A stretch of 64,000 nucleotides of DNA from Saussurea involucrata. Its lineage: Eukaryota; Streptophyta; Magnoliopsida; Asterales; Asteraceae. Location: assembly GCA_033807775.1 (NCBI GenBank), contig CM066319.1:161510983-161574982 (forward strand), read 5' to 3'. The notes under the pieces are model-generated. The model had not been told where the DNA came from. It ran no database searches and saw only the letters and a list, made by a program, of their open reading frames with translations. Shown here in pieces: positions 1 to 11,270 of this stretch. How positions within the stretch are numbered: position 1 is the stretch's first letter; each line of letters opens with the position of its first letter. The translations under genes and the position numbers were made by a program.

Positions 1-1251
1 AGGCGACATCGTGGTCGAGTGTCGTGAGGTAAATAACTTTTCGATCTCAACTCTAATTAGGGGATAAAAATGCTCATGATTTTATCTTACCAAAGAAAAG
101 GGAAGTAGGCGTTTTCCTTACCTCGGTCGTGGTCGAGACTGGTGAAATTTTGCCCAAACAATGACTCCAAGTCAACAAAACAGCACCAAACATTGTGCTT
201 CCAAGGCTAAGTTGCTACAAGCAAAATCATGAATGAGACGCCAACATCCCAAAAATCCCCTTCTAGGGTAATACCACATAAACAACATTGTTTAACAACT
301 CACATTAAACAAATTCTCCAAAATAGTTTTACACATACATCATGGAAGATAACTTTCCATCCAAACTCTAACATATGTGGAGGAGATCCAATGTTAAAGT
401 CACAAGTCGTAGTTACTTGCCCAACATCTTAAACTTCATAAAAATATGATTGTCATTATATCCAAAACAAATGTTGAACAACAATGAAATAAAGCAAAAC
501 AAATCCCGGCGGAGTTTGCAACTCCCGCAATAAAATAATTTCATGTAGGTTCAAAACCCATAATTTGAAATCTTGTGTGTGTGCTAAACATTTTCCAAAA
601 TTTGTAACACAATCCATATAAGGATTGAAACACACGAAATGATTGATGCAAATTATTTTCAAAATAATTCTTGTGCATAACTTAGTTGGCACTCAACGTC
701 TCAACCCATACTCCTCCAAATCCATCCGATCCACTATTGTCATCCGGATAATCAAACCTCTTAAGGCAAGTTGGGAAATACATCCATTAACCTTACGGTT
801 TCTTTCTCAAATCAAGGTCGATTCAAAAATTCTATGGTTCTAATCCAACTACCAAATTTTGACCCGAAACGGTCCACTTAAAGCAATTAACGTGCTTATC
901 GTCACCCTAAGTGACTAATGCTAGAATCGTCAATCTTTTCCAACGACTGATAGCTTAGAACTTCATCACTATCCCACGATCATCACGTTAAAGTAGTTCA
1001 AGTACGCACATGTAACTAGTAGATTCACCATGAGACTGGCCAGGTGTCTTTATGAACGTACCGTACATGATTATCCTTGCTACTCTAGTCGAGAATTCTC
1101 GTTTCTAGCAACTCCATTGACCTCGAAACATCCTATCTTAAAGTGCCTAATGGTGAATTTCACCCTCATTTACTTAAAAGAACGCTAGTTTGAGTCTAGG
1201 TATCCAAAAATCAACACCTAATTCTCTCAAACTGATGCTCTGATACCAACT
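1..1251 (-). mobile_element. Internal 5' part of a Tekay-like Ty3/gypsy element
   Basis: The sequence next to the LTR at 1252 holds a primer binding site on the minus strand at 1248-1237 (TGGTATCAGAGC), three bases from the LTR edge. So this stretch is the start of the internal region of a minus-strand element that continues past base 1. A gag gene would be expected soon after the primer site, but no long minus-strand frame is present, which suggests a non-autonomous or badly decayed copy. Lineage is inferred only from the LTR ends (TGTAACACCC). Confidence 0.6.
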
Positions 1252-3920
1252 TGTAACACCCTCAAATTTGGAACGAGCAACTAACTTTAAAATTTAATAA
1301 AATAGTCAAAATAGATAAATCATTTCTAAAATTCATTCATCAAAATACCTCGGAATTAAAACATCATAATTCCTACAGTTAATAACTTAGAATGGCGTCA
1401 CTTAATACAACACAAGTTGCTAGTCCAAACAAATGCGGAATGCTTCACTAATCAAGTCACCTCTCGTGCACTCTACTAGCAAACGCCACTTCACAATGTA
1501 GCTAGATCTACCTCAGCCTGAGCCTGTTGCACATGCCGACAAATAAAAAGTATTAGGCTTACGCCTGGTGAGTTCAAGCATTTTATCATGACTATATAAA
1601 ATCATAAATCGGAAGTTAATAGTTTTAGTCATGATTCAATAAATCTTTAATGAAAGTTTGCGACAAAGGTTATCATTTCCAAAGAGTTCCCAAAAACACA
1701 TATAAATGACTCATTTTCCAACGCAACCAAAATCCATGGGAATCCTCCTCAAAATGTAAAGCGTTTTCCAAAAATTAGTTACGAATCCCAACTCACTCAA
1801 ATACGGGAATAAATATAGTTGTAGGCAAAACCTTCAAATACGGTCGACAATACATACTCAACCCGTAAAACATGGAAACCATCCATTTAAATATAATCAT
1901 TCATTGGAAACATAATACGAAGCAAAACTCACGCAAACGTAAAATGTATTAAATTCCAAATATCATAAACGGGGGAGACCCGTATCCGTTGAAGGTGGAG
2001 GTAACACATAAGTATACCACCCATACAACGTTCATCGTACAACTGGAAGTAGAGATTACAAGTTACGTTATGCCTATCTCTGTCCTCCCATCGAAATCGG
2101 GAATTACAACATACGTCTTGCCTATTCCACGACTCTGTTCTACGAAACCCATGTTACACCGTAATTGAGGATACACCTTAGCGTCTACCCACCCAACTGG
2201 TAACGCCTCAAGGCCCGGCACATCGGGACTACCTCCAAGGTATAAATCCCGAAGGCGTGGATCGCTACACAAACCTCCAAGGTAGGCCAAGACTATATCC
2301 TCCTAGTGCCTACTTGGAAAGTTAAGGTCATAAAACATGGATACCGAGGTCCAACCCCGAGATACCCAATCAACCATTACCAACGACTGACTAACATGCC
2401 TATGGATCCAATGCAATACAGTCTACAAACAACATGCCTATCCCGGAATGACTCACTCACCCAAGCATGTAAATATCCAAACATGCAATAATATGCAAAA
2501 TGGTGCAATAAAAGCAACCCATAAACAAGACTCCATATTGAGCCATTTAAACCGGACAAATGTCCCCAAGACCATCTCAAGGTCAAAACCGAGCAAAATG
2601 CTCTAACTCATTAAACCCATATAAATAACGGTCATCAAATAACATAAAATGCATTTAAACATCAATTGGGTAAACAAGTACCACAATATCATTACTAATC
2701 CAAAATTCATCACGGATTAAATAAAAGAGCTTTCCCAAAAGGACTCACAACCTTATAATTCTCAAAATGACTATTGACAGTAAAATGTGCATTTTCCAAA
2801 TGGTTTATAAAATCATTTTCACTAATATGATTAAACCATCAAATAAACATCATTTTGAGTAATAAATCTAATAAGGATATATTTATGATTTATACACATC
2901 CAATATCCAAAAATCCAAATATGGGTGTTTTTCAACATTTATGAAGATGAACACTTCAAGAGAGTTAAACTTGTCAAATAACTCAACACTTTATAATTGC
3001 AAGTAAAACACACAATCATTTGGAAAATAGCATTTTGGCATGTACAAAGTTTTCACAAAACAACTTGAACTCACATTTGCTAGATTAAGCTAAATCTAGA
3101 GTTTCTCCAACGTAAGCTCCTTTGGTGAAGTTTGCATCCTCAAGCCAAAACTTCCAAAACCTAGATCCATAGATTTTCAACCATCAATATTCATCTCCAA
3201 AAACTTAGAATCGTTTCCCCCAACATGAAACACCAAATCTGCCTATAATACCAAAACCCTAATTTTTAACCTAACTTTCCCAAAATCGTCCAAGACGGAA
3301 ATTGAAGAAATGAAACACTAGAAAATCATAAATATGACATTTACAACACATAAGAAAGATTATAGAAGATAGGAATGAACTTACCATTAGGTTTTGAGCA
3401 AAACCCCCAAAACTTAGAAATCCCAAGAAATAGAGATGAACTCTTGATTAGCACATGGGGTTGTGATTACAAACTTAGATGGTGAAGAAATGCTTGATTT
3501 CTAAGAGAGCAGCTCCAAAATTGACAATGGAAACAAAGGGGTACGGTTGAGAGAGTTGGGGAAGAAAGGAAATGAGGGGAAATGAGAAAAGGCTAGCGAA
3601 ATTGGGCATTAAGTGGTCTGCACCCCGCGTGCGATAGTGACCGGCGATAGTGACAGTGTCACTGTCGTTGTCATAATCGCTCAAGATGTACCGCGAACAT
3701 ATGGAAATCTAGCGATTGTGACATGGCGATAGTGACCATGTCACTCTTGCCGGGCACTCTCGCCCAAACTGCACCGAGCCCCAAAATTTCACCTCTTGAT
3801 CACAGAACACCCCGAATCTTAAGGGAATTAAAAGCAATAAGTTCCTGACCCGAAACCAAAACTCAGGGACTATGAAAACTCACGGGGTGACTTTACGTAC
3901 CGGAAATTGCGGGTGTTACA
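1252..3920 (-). repeat. LTR of Tekay-like gypsy element (5' LTR, minus strand)
   Basis: The LTR is bounded by a perfect 10-bp terminal inverted repeat, TGTAACACCC at 1252-1261 and GGGTGTTACA at 3911-3920. The primer binding site lies just outside the left end, so transcription runs right to left. The 2.67 kb length and TGTAACACCC ends fit the Tekay/Del chromovirus group, whose LTRs are long. The partner LTR is outside the window, so the target duplication cannot be checked. Small open frames inside it are not genes. Confidence 0.75.
3649..3745 (-). promoter_or_regulatory. Paired inverted repeats in gypsy LTR U3
   Basis: Two copies of the interrupted palindrome AGTGAC-N3-GTCACT occur at 3649-3663 and 3731-3745. 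Each is preceded by GCGATAGTGAC-like sequence. They lie about 175-270 bases inside the 5' end of the LTR in the direction of transcription, where promoter-proximal factor sites would be expected. Function is inferred from position and symmetry only. Confidence 0.4.
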
Positions 3921-4806
3921 CCCACTTATTATACGAGACTTTTACTCGAAATTTTGTTATCGTTTGAGAAAAGATTATTGAAGATACTTTCATTTGTAAC
4001 AACGTTCAATCGAGTTGTCGATGTTGTGTTTTATCGAAAAGTTTCATGCACACGATTCTCGAGATCGTTGTGCAAAATTTTGAAGCTATGAGGCGTTGGG
4101 TCATGCGTACTCAGGTTGTTTTTCAAGTGTTGTACTTTTTGAATGATCAAATATGAGAAATGATGTAAAGCATCGTGTCGTCATGCAAGAAGGCTATGAA
4201 CTCACTAGGTCGTAGAGTTTATTGCATTAAAGATAAGGTAGGGTTTCGAGAGTGGAAATGCATGAGTTGAGCCATTGTCGGTTGACTTGAGATCTTGGTA
4301 TCCTCATTAAGGAGGAGAGGTGAATAGTGGAAATGTCAAAAGTGGACTTCGGTAGTGTGGGTGTTATGGTAGTTGTACTTCTGTTCGGTAACTTGAAATG
4401 CCGTTATCGGTGAACGGTTGTGTCCGGGGCGAAAGACTTGAAATCGTCAAGGTACTAATATTAGTAACTCGTTTTGTGTAGCGCTGAGATGCATTATTGA
4501 AATGTTAAAGGCATTGAGCCTGAGTTTTTGGGGGTGGTCTTGTAAGTTTGACCTCACACCAAGTAAGTCTTGAATTTTCTTCAAGTAAGGACGGTCGAGT
4601 ATGAAGCTAATTATGGTATGTTGGAGAGGAGTAGGCTCCGTTAAGAATCCTTGATGTCAGGGACACTTTGGAAACTTTTCTTGTCGTTTTTTATGATTTA
4701 AGTCAGCAACTGTTTAAGATGTATAAAGTTAAAGGCGTTGTTCGGAGTTTGGAATATATTGAACCGTAATTACTGAACCATCTATACTTTTCTAGTAATA
4801 TATATA
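3921..4806. other. Unassigned DNA between two elements
   Basis: No open frame longer than noise, no terminal repeat and no recognisable domain is visible here. It may be old retroelement sequence decayed beyond recognition. Confidence 0.4.
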
Positions 4807-5704
4807 TAGAGGAAAGTTCAAATGTGAACTCAAATTCAACTGTGAACGCGAGAACGAATCTTGGCCCTTCCATCTCTATTGATCCAATGACTCATATTAA
4901 ATAGAATTTTTAATTGAAATTATTAATTAAGGTGATTAGTGGTAAAAATGGAAAATAATTTAAATTCACGCCTACCATATTTGACTTTTTATTTATTTTT
5001 AATTAAAAAGTTTTACCCCCTTAAAGTTTAAAATAAATTATCTTAAAAATTACTAATATTTTAATCAAACAAATTACATCAAAAAAACGAGAATTCCGTG
5101 CTCTTCGATATGACATCCATCTCGATATAGTTTTTTTATTGTTTTAACCGTTTTTACGTGAAATGTCATATATGTGTAATATTCATTATGAATATTTTTG
5201 TATTCAAGTGTTTATTACATCTCGACACCGTAAGTCCGTAACTCGACATCACCTTCTACAACACTTTCTTCAACGTCCTAAGGCATCGTGTTCTTCATTA
5301 CCGTAACCCAATACCCATCGAGACGAATCGGGAACCTATCGAGTTTCGATTGTGAACCGAGGAACGAAAGAGAATGCGTCACGTCTCCACACCTTCACGG
5401 GTCACTCATGTATTATTCTTCATGAATAATGTATCATTCAGGGTGAATAATACACGATTCATGAATTCGTGTATTATTCATCCTGAATGATGTATTATTC
5501 ATCATGAATAGTGAATGAACGTTCACATTTGTTATTCATACTGAATGTGGACACCTGGAGATGTGCATACATATTCATAAAGAATAAAACCAAGTCTCGA
5601 TTGTGAATCGGAAAACAAAAGAGAGTGCGTCATGTGTTCACACCTTCACAGGTCATTCATATATTATTCATCATGAATAATGTATTATTCAGGATGAATA
5701 ATAC

Positions 5705-6879
5705 TGTTGGACAACCTAGGGGGGGGGTAAGGTTGTATTTAAAATCTTTTACTTTCAAAAATTCTTTTATAAATAAATACAGTACTGAAACAGTAAAAGT
5801 AAATCAGAGTATACAAATAATAACGAAGAGTGTAAATATAAACAAATACACAGAGATTATATAAATAAATATAAATGCAAAGCAGTTTATATAAACAAAT
5901 ATAATAAAGCACAGCGGAATAAATAAAGAGATAAAGGTTAGAGATACTTGACACAGAGATTTACTGATTTACCACCAACTGTGATAAACCAGCAGCCGAG
6001 ACACTTCCCGACACGATCCAATAAATGTATTCTTTACGGTAGAACACAAACCAAATACAGAGCAAAGTAAACGGCTCTCAAGCTTTAGCTTATCGAGATA
6101 TACAGGATCACACACCCGTTATTCAAATACTTACAAGAGGAGTATAACTCACAATGGGTAATCACTCTTGTATAATATCTCACACTTGGATATTTTATAA
6201 AAAATGTTTTATAAAATATATATATTATAAATGAGAGAGCTGAGAGTGTGGTTGCTGCTTGTTGTTACTGTTATGTGGTCTACTCTTCTTCATCACCAGC
6301 AAGCATCATTTATATATAGCAACCCACTTCCAACGGATACATGAGGTGGCGGTATACCGCCAAATGCACGCGGTATACCGTGCAGATACTGACACACCAA
6401 CGGCTACAAGAGGTGGCGGTATACCGCCTTGCACACCGCGGTATACCGCGGTCAAAAAGTACAAAGGGCAGGCTGCACGCAGGTCCTTCTTTCGGCTGAA
6501 GACACTTCTTCAATAAATGCAAACAGTAAAATAGCATAGGAAACTGATTTTTGAGTTGACAAAAAAGGTTTAAAGATTATTTTAATAAAAATTAATAAAA
6601 CTTTAGTTTTAAATAATTTTAAATATCTTTAATTAAAAACAGTTTTAGGGTTTTATAAATATCCAAGTGGTATATTATTTTAGGGTGTTTATCATTATAA
6701 ATTATAAACACTAATGACAACGAAAATCTTCCGTCTTGAACTCTTCAGATAAGATCTTCGTGTTCTTCAAGAACTGTACACTTGGATAGGATTGTTAGAT
6801 AAACAATAATACGGTGTGTTTGTAATCATCAAAATAAATATATATAAATATATAGAGATGTGGTACACTTGCACCAACA
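5705..6879 (-). repeat. 3' LTR of gag-only element
   Basis: It starts TGTTGG and ends CCAACA, a perfect 6-bp inverted terminus. It is 1,175 bp against 1,173 bp for the partner LTR. The two-base difference is the G run beginning at 5714 (nine G here, seven in the other copy). One substitution was seen (A near 6455, G near 10264). A candidate TATA box on the minus strand lies at 6318-6309, downstream of four palindromes. Confidence 0.9.
6309..6452 (-). promoter_or_regulatory. LTR promoter: four CGGTATACCG palindromes plus TATA box
   Basis: Four palindromes share the core CGGTATACCG. They are TGGCGGTATACCGCCA (6347-6362, 16 bp perfect), a 10-bp core at 6371-6380, GGCGGTATACCGCC (6415-6428) and ACCGCGGTATACCGCGGT (6435-6452, 18 bp perfect). 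They form two pairs with centres 21-22 bp apart, arising from a 67-bp duplication. Reading the minus strand they come first, and a TATATATAAA-type box follows at 6318-6309, about 30 bases further on. The second LTR repeats the array at 10156-10261. Position and symmetry suggest binding sites for a dimeric factor. Confidence 0.65.
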
Positions 6880-6892
6880 ATCTCCCCCTTTT
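6880..6892 (-). other. Polypurine tract of gag-only element
   Basis: The minus strand reads AAAAGGGGGAGAT directly before the 3' LTR, the expected plus-strand DNA primer site. Three more GAGGGGGAGC tracts lie at 6982-6991, 6999-7008 and 7062-7071. Multiple such tracts are known from Sirevirus-like copia elements. Confidence 0.8.
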
Positions 6893-7225
6893 TGATGATG
6901 ACAAACACAACCGCTAAGCAAGAGCATGTGCGGTTTCTCTCCCCCGTTTGTCGAAACAAAAAGGGTCAAGAAAGACGGTATGCTCCCCCTCGAGAGATGC
7001 TCCCCCTCAAAATATGCATATATTTGAGGTAGCATAAACTCATGGGTAAAAGAGCTAAAACGCTCCCCCTCAAATTAATAACGATATCAATTTGATTTTA
7101 TAAAATTTGAGGGATAAAATAAGCATAATAAATGACATGAAACAAAATAACCAAAAAGAAACACTTGCACCAAAACGGATCTTAAGGCTTCGATTTTCGG
7201 TTAATTTTATGTGATAAAAAAAATC

Positions 7226-7405
7226 ACCACGTATTATGACCTCGTCAGGTAACCACGTATTATAACCTCGGCAGGTAACCACGTATTATAACCTCGGCAG
7301 GTAACCACGTATTATAACCTCGGCAGGTAACCACGTATTATAACCTCGGCAGGTAACCACGTATTATAACCTCGGCAGGTAACCACGTATTATAACCTCG
7401 TCAGG
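7226..7405 (-). repeat. 26-bp tandem repeat, seven copies
   Basis: Seven head-to-tail copies with a period of exactly 26 bp begin at 7226, 7252, 7278, 7304, 7330, 7356 and 7382. Each begins ACCACGTATTATAACCTCGG, and the outer copies carry one or two changes. The array lies in the 3' untranslated part of the gag-only element, between the gag stop (7551) and the polypurine tracts. It has no spacers, so it is a minisatellite and not a CRISPR array. Confidence 0.9.
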
Positions 7406-7550
7406 AAACACCTACAAAAGGCAAAGAAAATATTTCGTGGTACCCTTTTCTTATGGGTCCTTTTAACAGTTAGTATAAAACATAAACTGCAAAAAAATAT
7501 GTTGTCGACATAAAACAAAACATGACAACATACAAACCACAAAAATTTGT

Positions 7551-8111
7551 TTAAAACCACAAACGCATCCCACCGGGATTGTCAACATTAAACATTCCTT
7601 TCGGAATCCATTTTCTAACCATTTTAATTTTACGATCGTATTTATCATAGACGTAAAATGAAGTATGCGGATTAACATTTTTCTTAGGATTCGCAAACTT
7701 ATTATTATACATAAACGCATGTGATTTTCTCGACATATAATTCACATAATTCATTTTAGGAACATACGGAGGTTTTTGCGTTTTATTTTTAACAACAAAT
7801 TTAGGTTTTTCAAAAACCTTTTTAATTGGCATACAATCACATTTTTCAATACACGTATTTGAACCAATGCCTTTTCGGCAATTTATACGATTTGATATAT
7901 TAAGCATTTTAAGCACTTTATCATTGCTACTATTAAAAGCATTTGCTAATAAGTCATTTTTCTCATGCGATTTACATTTAGCATTTAAACATGCAATTTC
8001 ATTTTCAAGAATCTCGCATTTTGTACATACAACATTTTCATGTGTCTTTTTATTTAAGCATGCAATTTTATTTTTTAAAATATCACAAGATTTGCAAATA
8101 TCTTTTTTCAC
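7551..8111 (-). CDS. Gag C-terminal extension in a shifted frame
   Basis: This frame overlaps the end of the main gag frame by 29 bases and carries its natural continuation. It has two cysteine-pair segments (CKSC and CTKC with similar surroundings), a basic stretch and a terminal WIPKG motif like the W-V-P-K ends of other copia gag proteins here. The switch falls on a run of six A at about 8100. Five A would keep one frame, so a single-base insertion is the simplest cause. Because the LTRs are almost identical, the shift is recent, a sequencing error, or functional. Confidence 0.7.
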   Translation of the reverse strand: MKKDICKSCDILKNKIACLNKKTHENVVCTKCEILENEIACLNAKCKSHEKNDLLANAFNSSNDKVLKMLNISNRINCRKGIGSNTCIEKCDCMPIKKVFEKPKFVVKNKTQKPPYVPKMNYVNYMSRKSHAFMYNNKFANPKKNVNPHTSFYVYDKYDRKIKMVRKWIPKGMFNVDNPGGMRLWF

Positions 8112-9456
8112 TTAATTTATTTTCTAATTTAGTGATAATATCTAAATCATAAGCAGATTTTTGTTTACCGTCATCTATTTCCTTTTTATATGCGGATACG
8201 GTTTCTTTTAAATTAGAGATTTCATCTTTATACCTATTTGCAAGAGCGGCCATATCATGAAATGATTTATATAATTCGTCAAGATTATTTTCATCGTCAC
8301 TATAATAATTATCACTATAATTACTATCACAATTATTTTTAGAAGAAGATACCTCATTATCATGGTCGGCCATGAAACAAAAATTTTTGGCCTCATTTAT
8401 GCTTGCGCTCAACGCGCCTCCAATTAAAGCTTTTGGTGTGTTGATTTGTTTTGCTCGTTTCGGACAAACACTCGCATAGTGATCCTTGTCGCCACACACA
8501 TAGCAAAAGCCTTTCTTTTTATTTGCTTTTTCATCGTCGCTAGATTCGTCATTTTTGTCTTCACTTTTGTGGACGTTGCGACTTTGGTTTTTACCACCAC
8601 GACGGTAGTCTCCATTTTCTTGAAACCTATCATTTTTGGCAAACTTTTTGTTAGATAAAAGTTTAGAAAGTTTTCTTACCAACTTGACTAAATCGTCAAG
8701 ATTTTCGGGTTCGTCATCGGATGAGCTAGCTTCTTCCTCCTCTTCCTTTTCCTCTTCTTTTGAGGCAATGACTTTTAAAGCTATGGATTTCTTTTTGACT
8801 TGCTCCCGGACTTGATTTCTTTTTAGTGCAATTTCGTGCACTTTAAGATTGCCGATGAGATCATCGAGCTTCATAGTTGCGAGATCTCGGGAGTCTTCCA
8901 AGGATGTGATTTTTGCCATCCACTCCGAAGGAAGTGCTCGAAGAATTTTCCTTACATAATCCTCATTAGGATAAGTACGACCTAATCCCTTCAAAGTAGT
9001 CATAATGAGGTTAAAACGTTTAAACATTGAGTCGATTGACTCATCTTTTGACATTTCAAATAATTCATAATCATGAACAAGAATATTTATTTTAGAGCTT
9101 TTAACTTGAGTATTTCCACGATGAGTGTCGCTCAAGCTTTGCCAGATTTGATTAGCAGTTTTATAAGTATAAACTCTTTCAATTTCATCAGAGGTTAAAG
9201 CAGCATATAATATATTTTTAGCTTCAAAATTTAAACAATAATGAGATTCTTCAGCGGGAGTCCAATCTTTTATGGGTTTATCAACAATAACATTATTTTT
9301 TATAATAGTAGGATTAAAATTCCCATTTTCTATAATATCCCAAATTTTTTGACTTTTGCCACGAACGTGACATTCAAATAGCTCGGCCCAAATGCCAAAC
9401 TTTTCAGTATCTATCAAAGGAGGTTTAGAGAACACAAAATTAGTTTGTTGAGCCAT
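8083..9456 (-). CDS. gag: Gag-like protein, main reading frame (gag-only element)
   Basis: The 457-residue frame starts with MAQQTNFVFSKPPLID, like the DUF4219/UBN2-type capsid proteins of plant copia elements. The capsid-type region covers roughly residues 10-230. An acidic and lysine-rich stretch follows, then a CCHC zinc knuckle (CYVCGDKDHYASVC, about residue 325). The start codon at 9456 lies a short distance inside the primer site. The protein should package element RNA in the cytoplasm. The frame ends early because of a one-base change in an A run near 8100, and its coding sequence continues in the next frame (7551-8111). Confidence 0.85.
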   Translation of the reverse strand: MAQQTNFVFSKPPLIDTEKFGIWAELFECHVRGKSQKIWDIIENGNFNPTIIKNNVIVDKPIKDWTPAEESHYCLNFEAKNILYAALTSDEIERVYTYKTANQIWQSLSDTHRGNTQVKSSKINILVHDYELFEMSKDESIDSMFKRFNLIMTTLKGLGRTYPNEDYVRKILRALPSEWMAKITSLEDSRDLATMKLDDLIGNLKVHEIALKRNQVREQVKKKSIALKVIASKEEEKEEEEEASSSDDEPENLDDLVKLVRKLSKLLSNKKFAKNDRFQENGDYRRGGKNQSRNVHKSEDKNDESSDDEKANKKKGFCYVCGDKDHYASVCPKRAKQINTPKALIGGALSASINEAKNFCFMADHDNEVSSSKNNCDSNYSDNYYSDDENNLDELYKSFHDMAALANRYKDEISNLKETVSAYKKEIDDGKQKSAYDLDIITKLENKLSEKRYLQIL

Positions 9457-9501
9457 TTAGAAGAATAAGAGAAATTTATGCAGAATATTTTTGAAAGACC
9501 T

Positions 9502-9513
9502 GCTCTGATACCA
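9502..9513 (-). other. Primer binding site of gag-only element
   Basis: The minus strand reads TGGTATCAGAGC two bases from the 5' LTR end, matching the 3' end of initiator methionine tRNA. This fixes the orientation of the element. Confidence 0.88.
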
Positions 9514-9515
9514 AA

Positions 9516-10688
9516 TGTTGGACAACCTAGGGGGGGTAAGGTTGTATTTAAAATCTTTTACTTTCAAAAATTCTTTTATAAATAAATACAGTACTGAAAC
9601 AGTAAAAGTAAATCAGAGTATACAAATAATAACGAAGAGTGTAAATATAAACAAATACACAGAGATTATATAAATAAATATAAATGCAAAGCAGTTTATA
9701 TAAACAAATATAATAAAGCACAGCGGAATAAATAAAGAGATAAAGGTTAGAGATACTTGACACAGAGATTTACTGATTTACCACCAACTGTGATAAACCA
9801 GCAGCCGAGACACTTCCCGACACGATCCAATAAATGTATTCTTTACGGTAGAACACAAACCAAATACAGAGCAAAGTAAACGGCTCTCAAGCTTTAGCTT
9901 ATCGAGATATACAGGATCACACACCCGTTATTCAAATACTTACAAGAGGAGTATAACTCACAATGGGTAATCACTCTTGTATAATATCTCACACTTGGAT
10001 ATTTTATAAAAAATGTTTTATAAAATATATATATTATAAATGAGAGAGCTGAGAGTGTGGTTGCTGCTTGTTGTTACTGTTATGTGGTCTACTCTTCTTC
10101 ATCACCAGCAAGCATCATTTATATATAGCAACCCACTTCCAACGGATACATGAGGTGGCGGTATACCGCCAAATGCACGCGGTATACCGTGCAGATACTG
10201 ACACACCAACGGCTACAAGAGGTGGCGGTATACCGCCTTGCACACCGCGGTATACCGCGGTCAGAAAGTACAAAGGGCAGGCTGCACGCAGGTCCTTCTT
10301 TCGGCTGAAGACACTTCTTCAATAAATGCAAACAGTAAAATAGCATAGGAAACTGATTTTTGAGTTGACAAAAAAGGTTTAAAGATTATTTTAATAAAAA
10401 TTAATAAAACTTTAGTTTTAAATAATTTTAAATATCTTTAATTAAAAACAGTTTTAGGGTTTTATAAATATCCAAGTGGTATATTATTTTAGGGTGTTTA
10501 TCATTATAAATTATAAACACTAATGACAACGAAAATCTTCCGTCTTGAACTCTTCAGATAAGATCTTCGTGTTCTTCAAGAACTGTACACTTGGATAGGA
10601 TTGTTAGATAAACAATAATACGGTGTGTTTGTAATCATCAAAATAAATATATATAAATATATAGAGATGTGGTACACTTGCACCAACA
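9516..10688 (-). repeat. 5' LTR of gag-only element
   Basis: This copy matches 5705-6879 across its whole length apart from one substitution and a shorter G run. Transcription should start here on the minus strand, downstream of the palindrome array at 10156-10261. Confidence 0.9.
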
Positions 10689-11270
10689 AATACTACATTC
10701 AAGGTGAATAATACATGATTCATGTTTAATAATACATGAATCAGGAATTCGTGTATTATTCATCCTGAATGTTGTATTATTCATTTTGAATATTGTGTTA
10801 TTCGTCGTGAATAGTGAATGAACGTTCCCCTTTGTTATTCATACTGAATATAGATAGCAGGAAACGTGCATACATATGCATACTGAATATAACACATACA
10901 TAGCATTTCACGTAAAAATGGTTAAAATGAAGAAAAAACTATATCGAGATTGATGTCATATCGAAAAGCACGAAATTCTCGTTTTTTTGATGTAATTTGT
11001 TTGATTAAAATATTAGTAATTTTTAAGATAATTTATTTTAAACTTTAAGGGGGTAAAAGTTTTTTAATTAAAAAAGAAAATAAAAAGTCAAAGATGGTAG
11101 GCGCTGATTCAAATTTCCATATTTGTCCCTAATCACTTCTCAATTGGTTTCATTAAGTTTTAACCACTGGTTAGTTTTTCAAATCTTGATCAATGATTGT
11201 GACTTGTTCTCATGTTCACAATTGAATTTGAGTTCACATTTGAACCCATCCACATATATGTATATATATA

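Larger units (their letters stand above)
5705..10688 (-). mobile_element. Non-autonomous gag-only LTR retrotransposon (TR-GAG type)
   Basis: Two nearly identical LTRs (5705-6879 and 9516-10688), a methionine-tRNA primer site, a polypurine tract and a 5-bp target duplication AATAC (5700-5704 and 10689-10693) define a complete 4,984-bp minus-strand insertion. Between the LTRs only a gag-like gene is present. There is no trace of protease, integrase, RT or RNase H, and the remaining space is too short for pol. This is the layout of TR-GAG elements, which must borrow pol functions. LTR comparison by eye shows one substitution plus a G-run length difference, so insertion was very recent. Confidence 0.88.
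4807..11250. mobile_element. Foldback or MULE-like DNA element, split by a retrotransposon
   Basis: The left arm (about 4807-5170) and right arm (about 10905-11250) are diverged inverted copies. Both outer ends carry TTCAAATGTGAACTCAAATT, then the TTAAAGTTTAAAATAAATTATC block and a block around GAGAATT. Inside each arm is a further repeat rich in ATTATTCATNNTGAAT, present at about 5400-5590 and 10695-10880. The element has no coding capacity of its own. Its two halves are separated by the gag-only element at 5705-10688. Superfamily is uncertain; long arms favour MULE or foldback. TA-rich flanks hide any target duplication. Confidence 0.55.

Noticed and set aside
6259..6537. Small overlapping frames in the LTR of the gag-only element as a gene
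   Set aside because: They lie in the promoter and palindrome region, are duplicated in both LTRs and match no family.
7226..7405. Possible CRISPR array
   Set aside because: The 26-bp repeats are contiguous with no spacers, in a plant retroelement.
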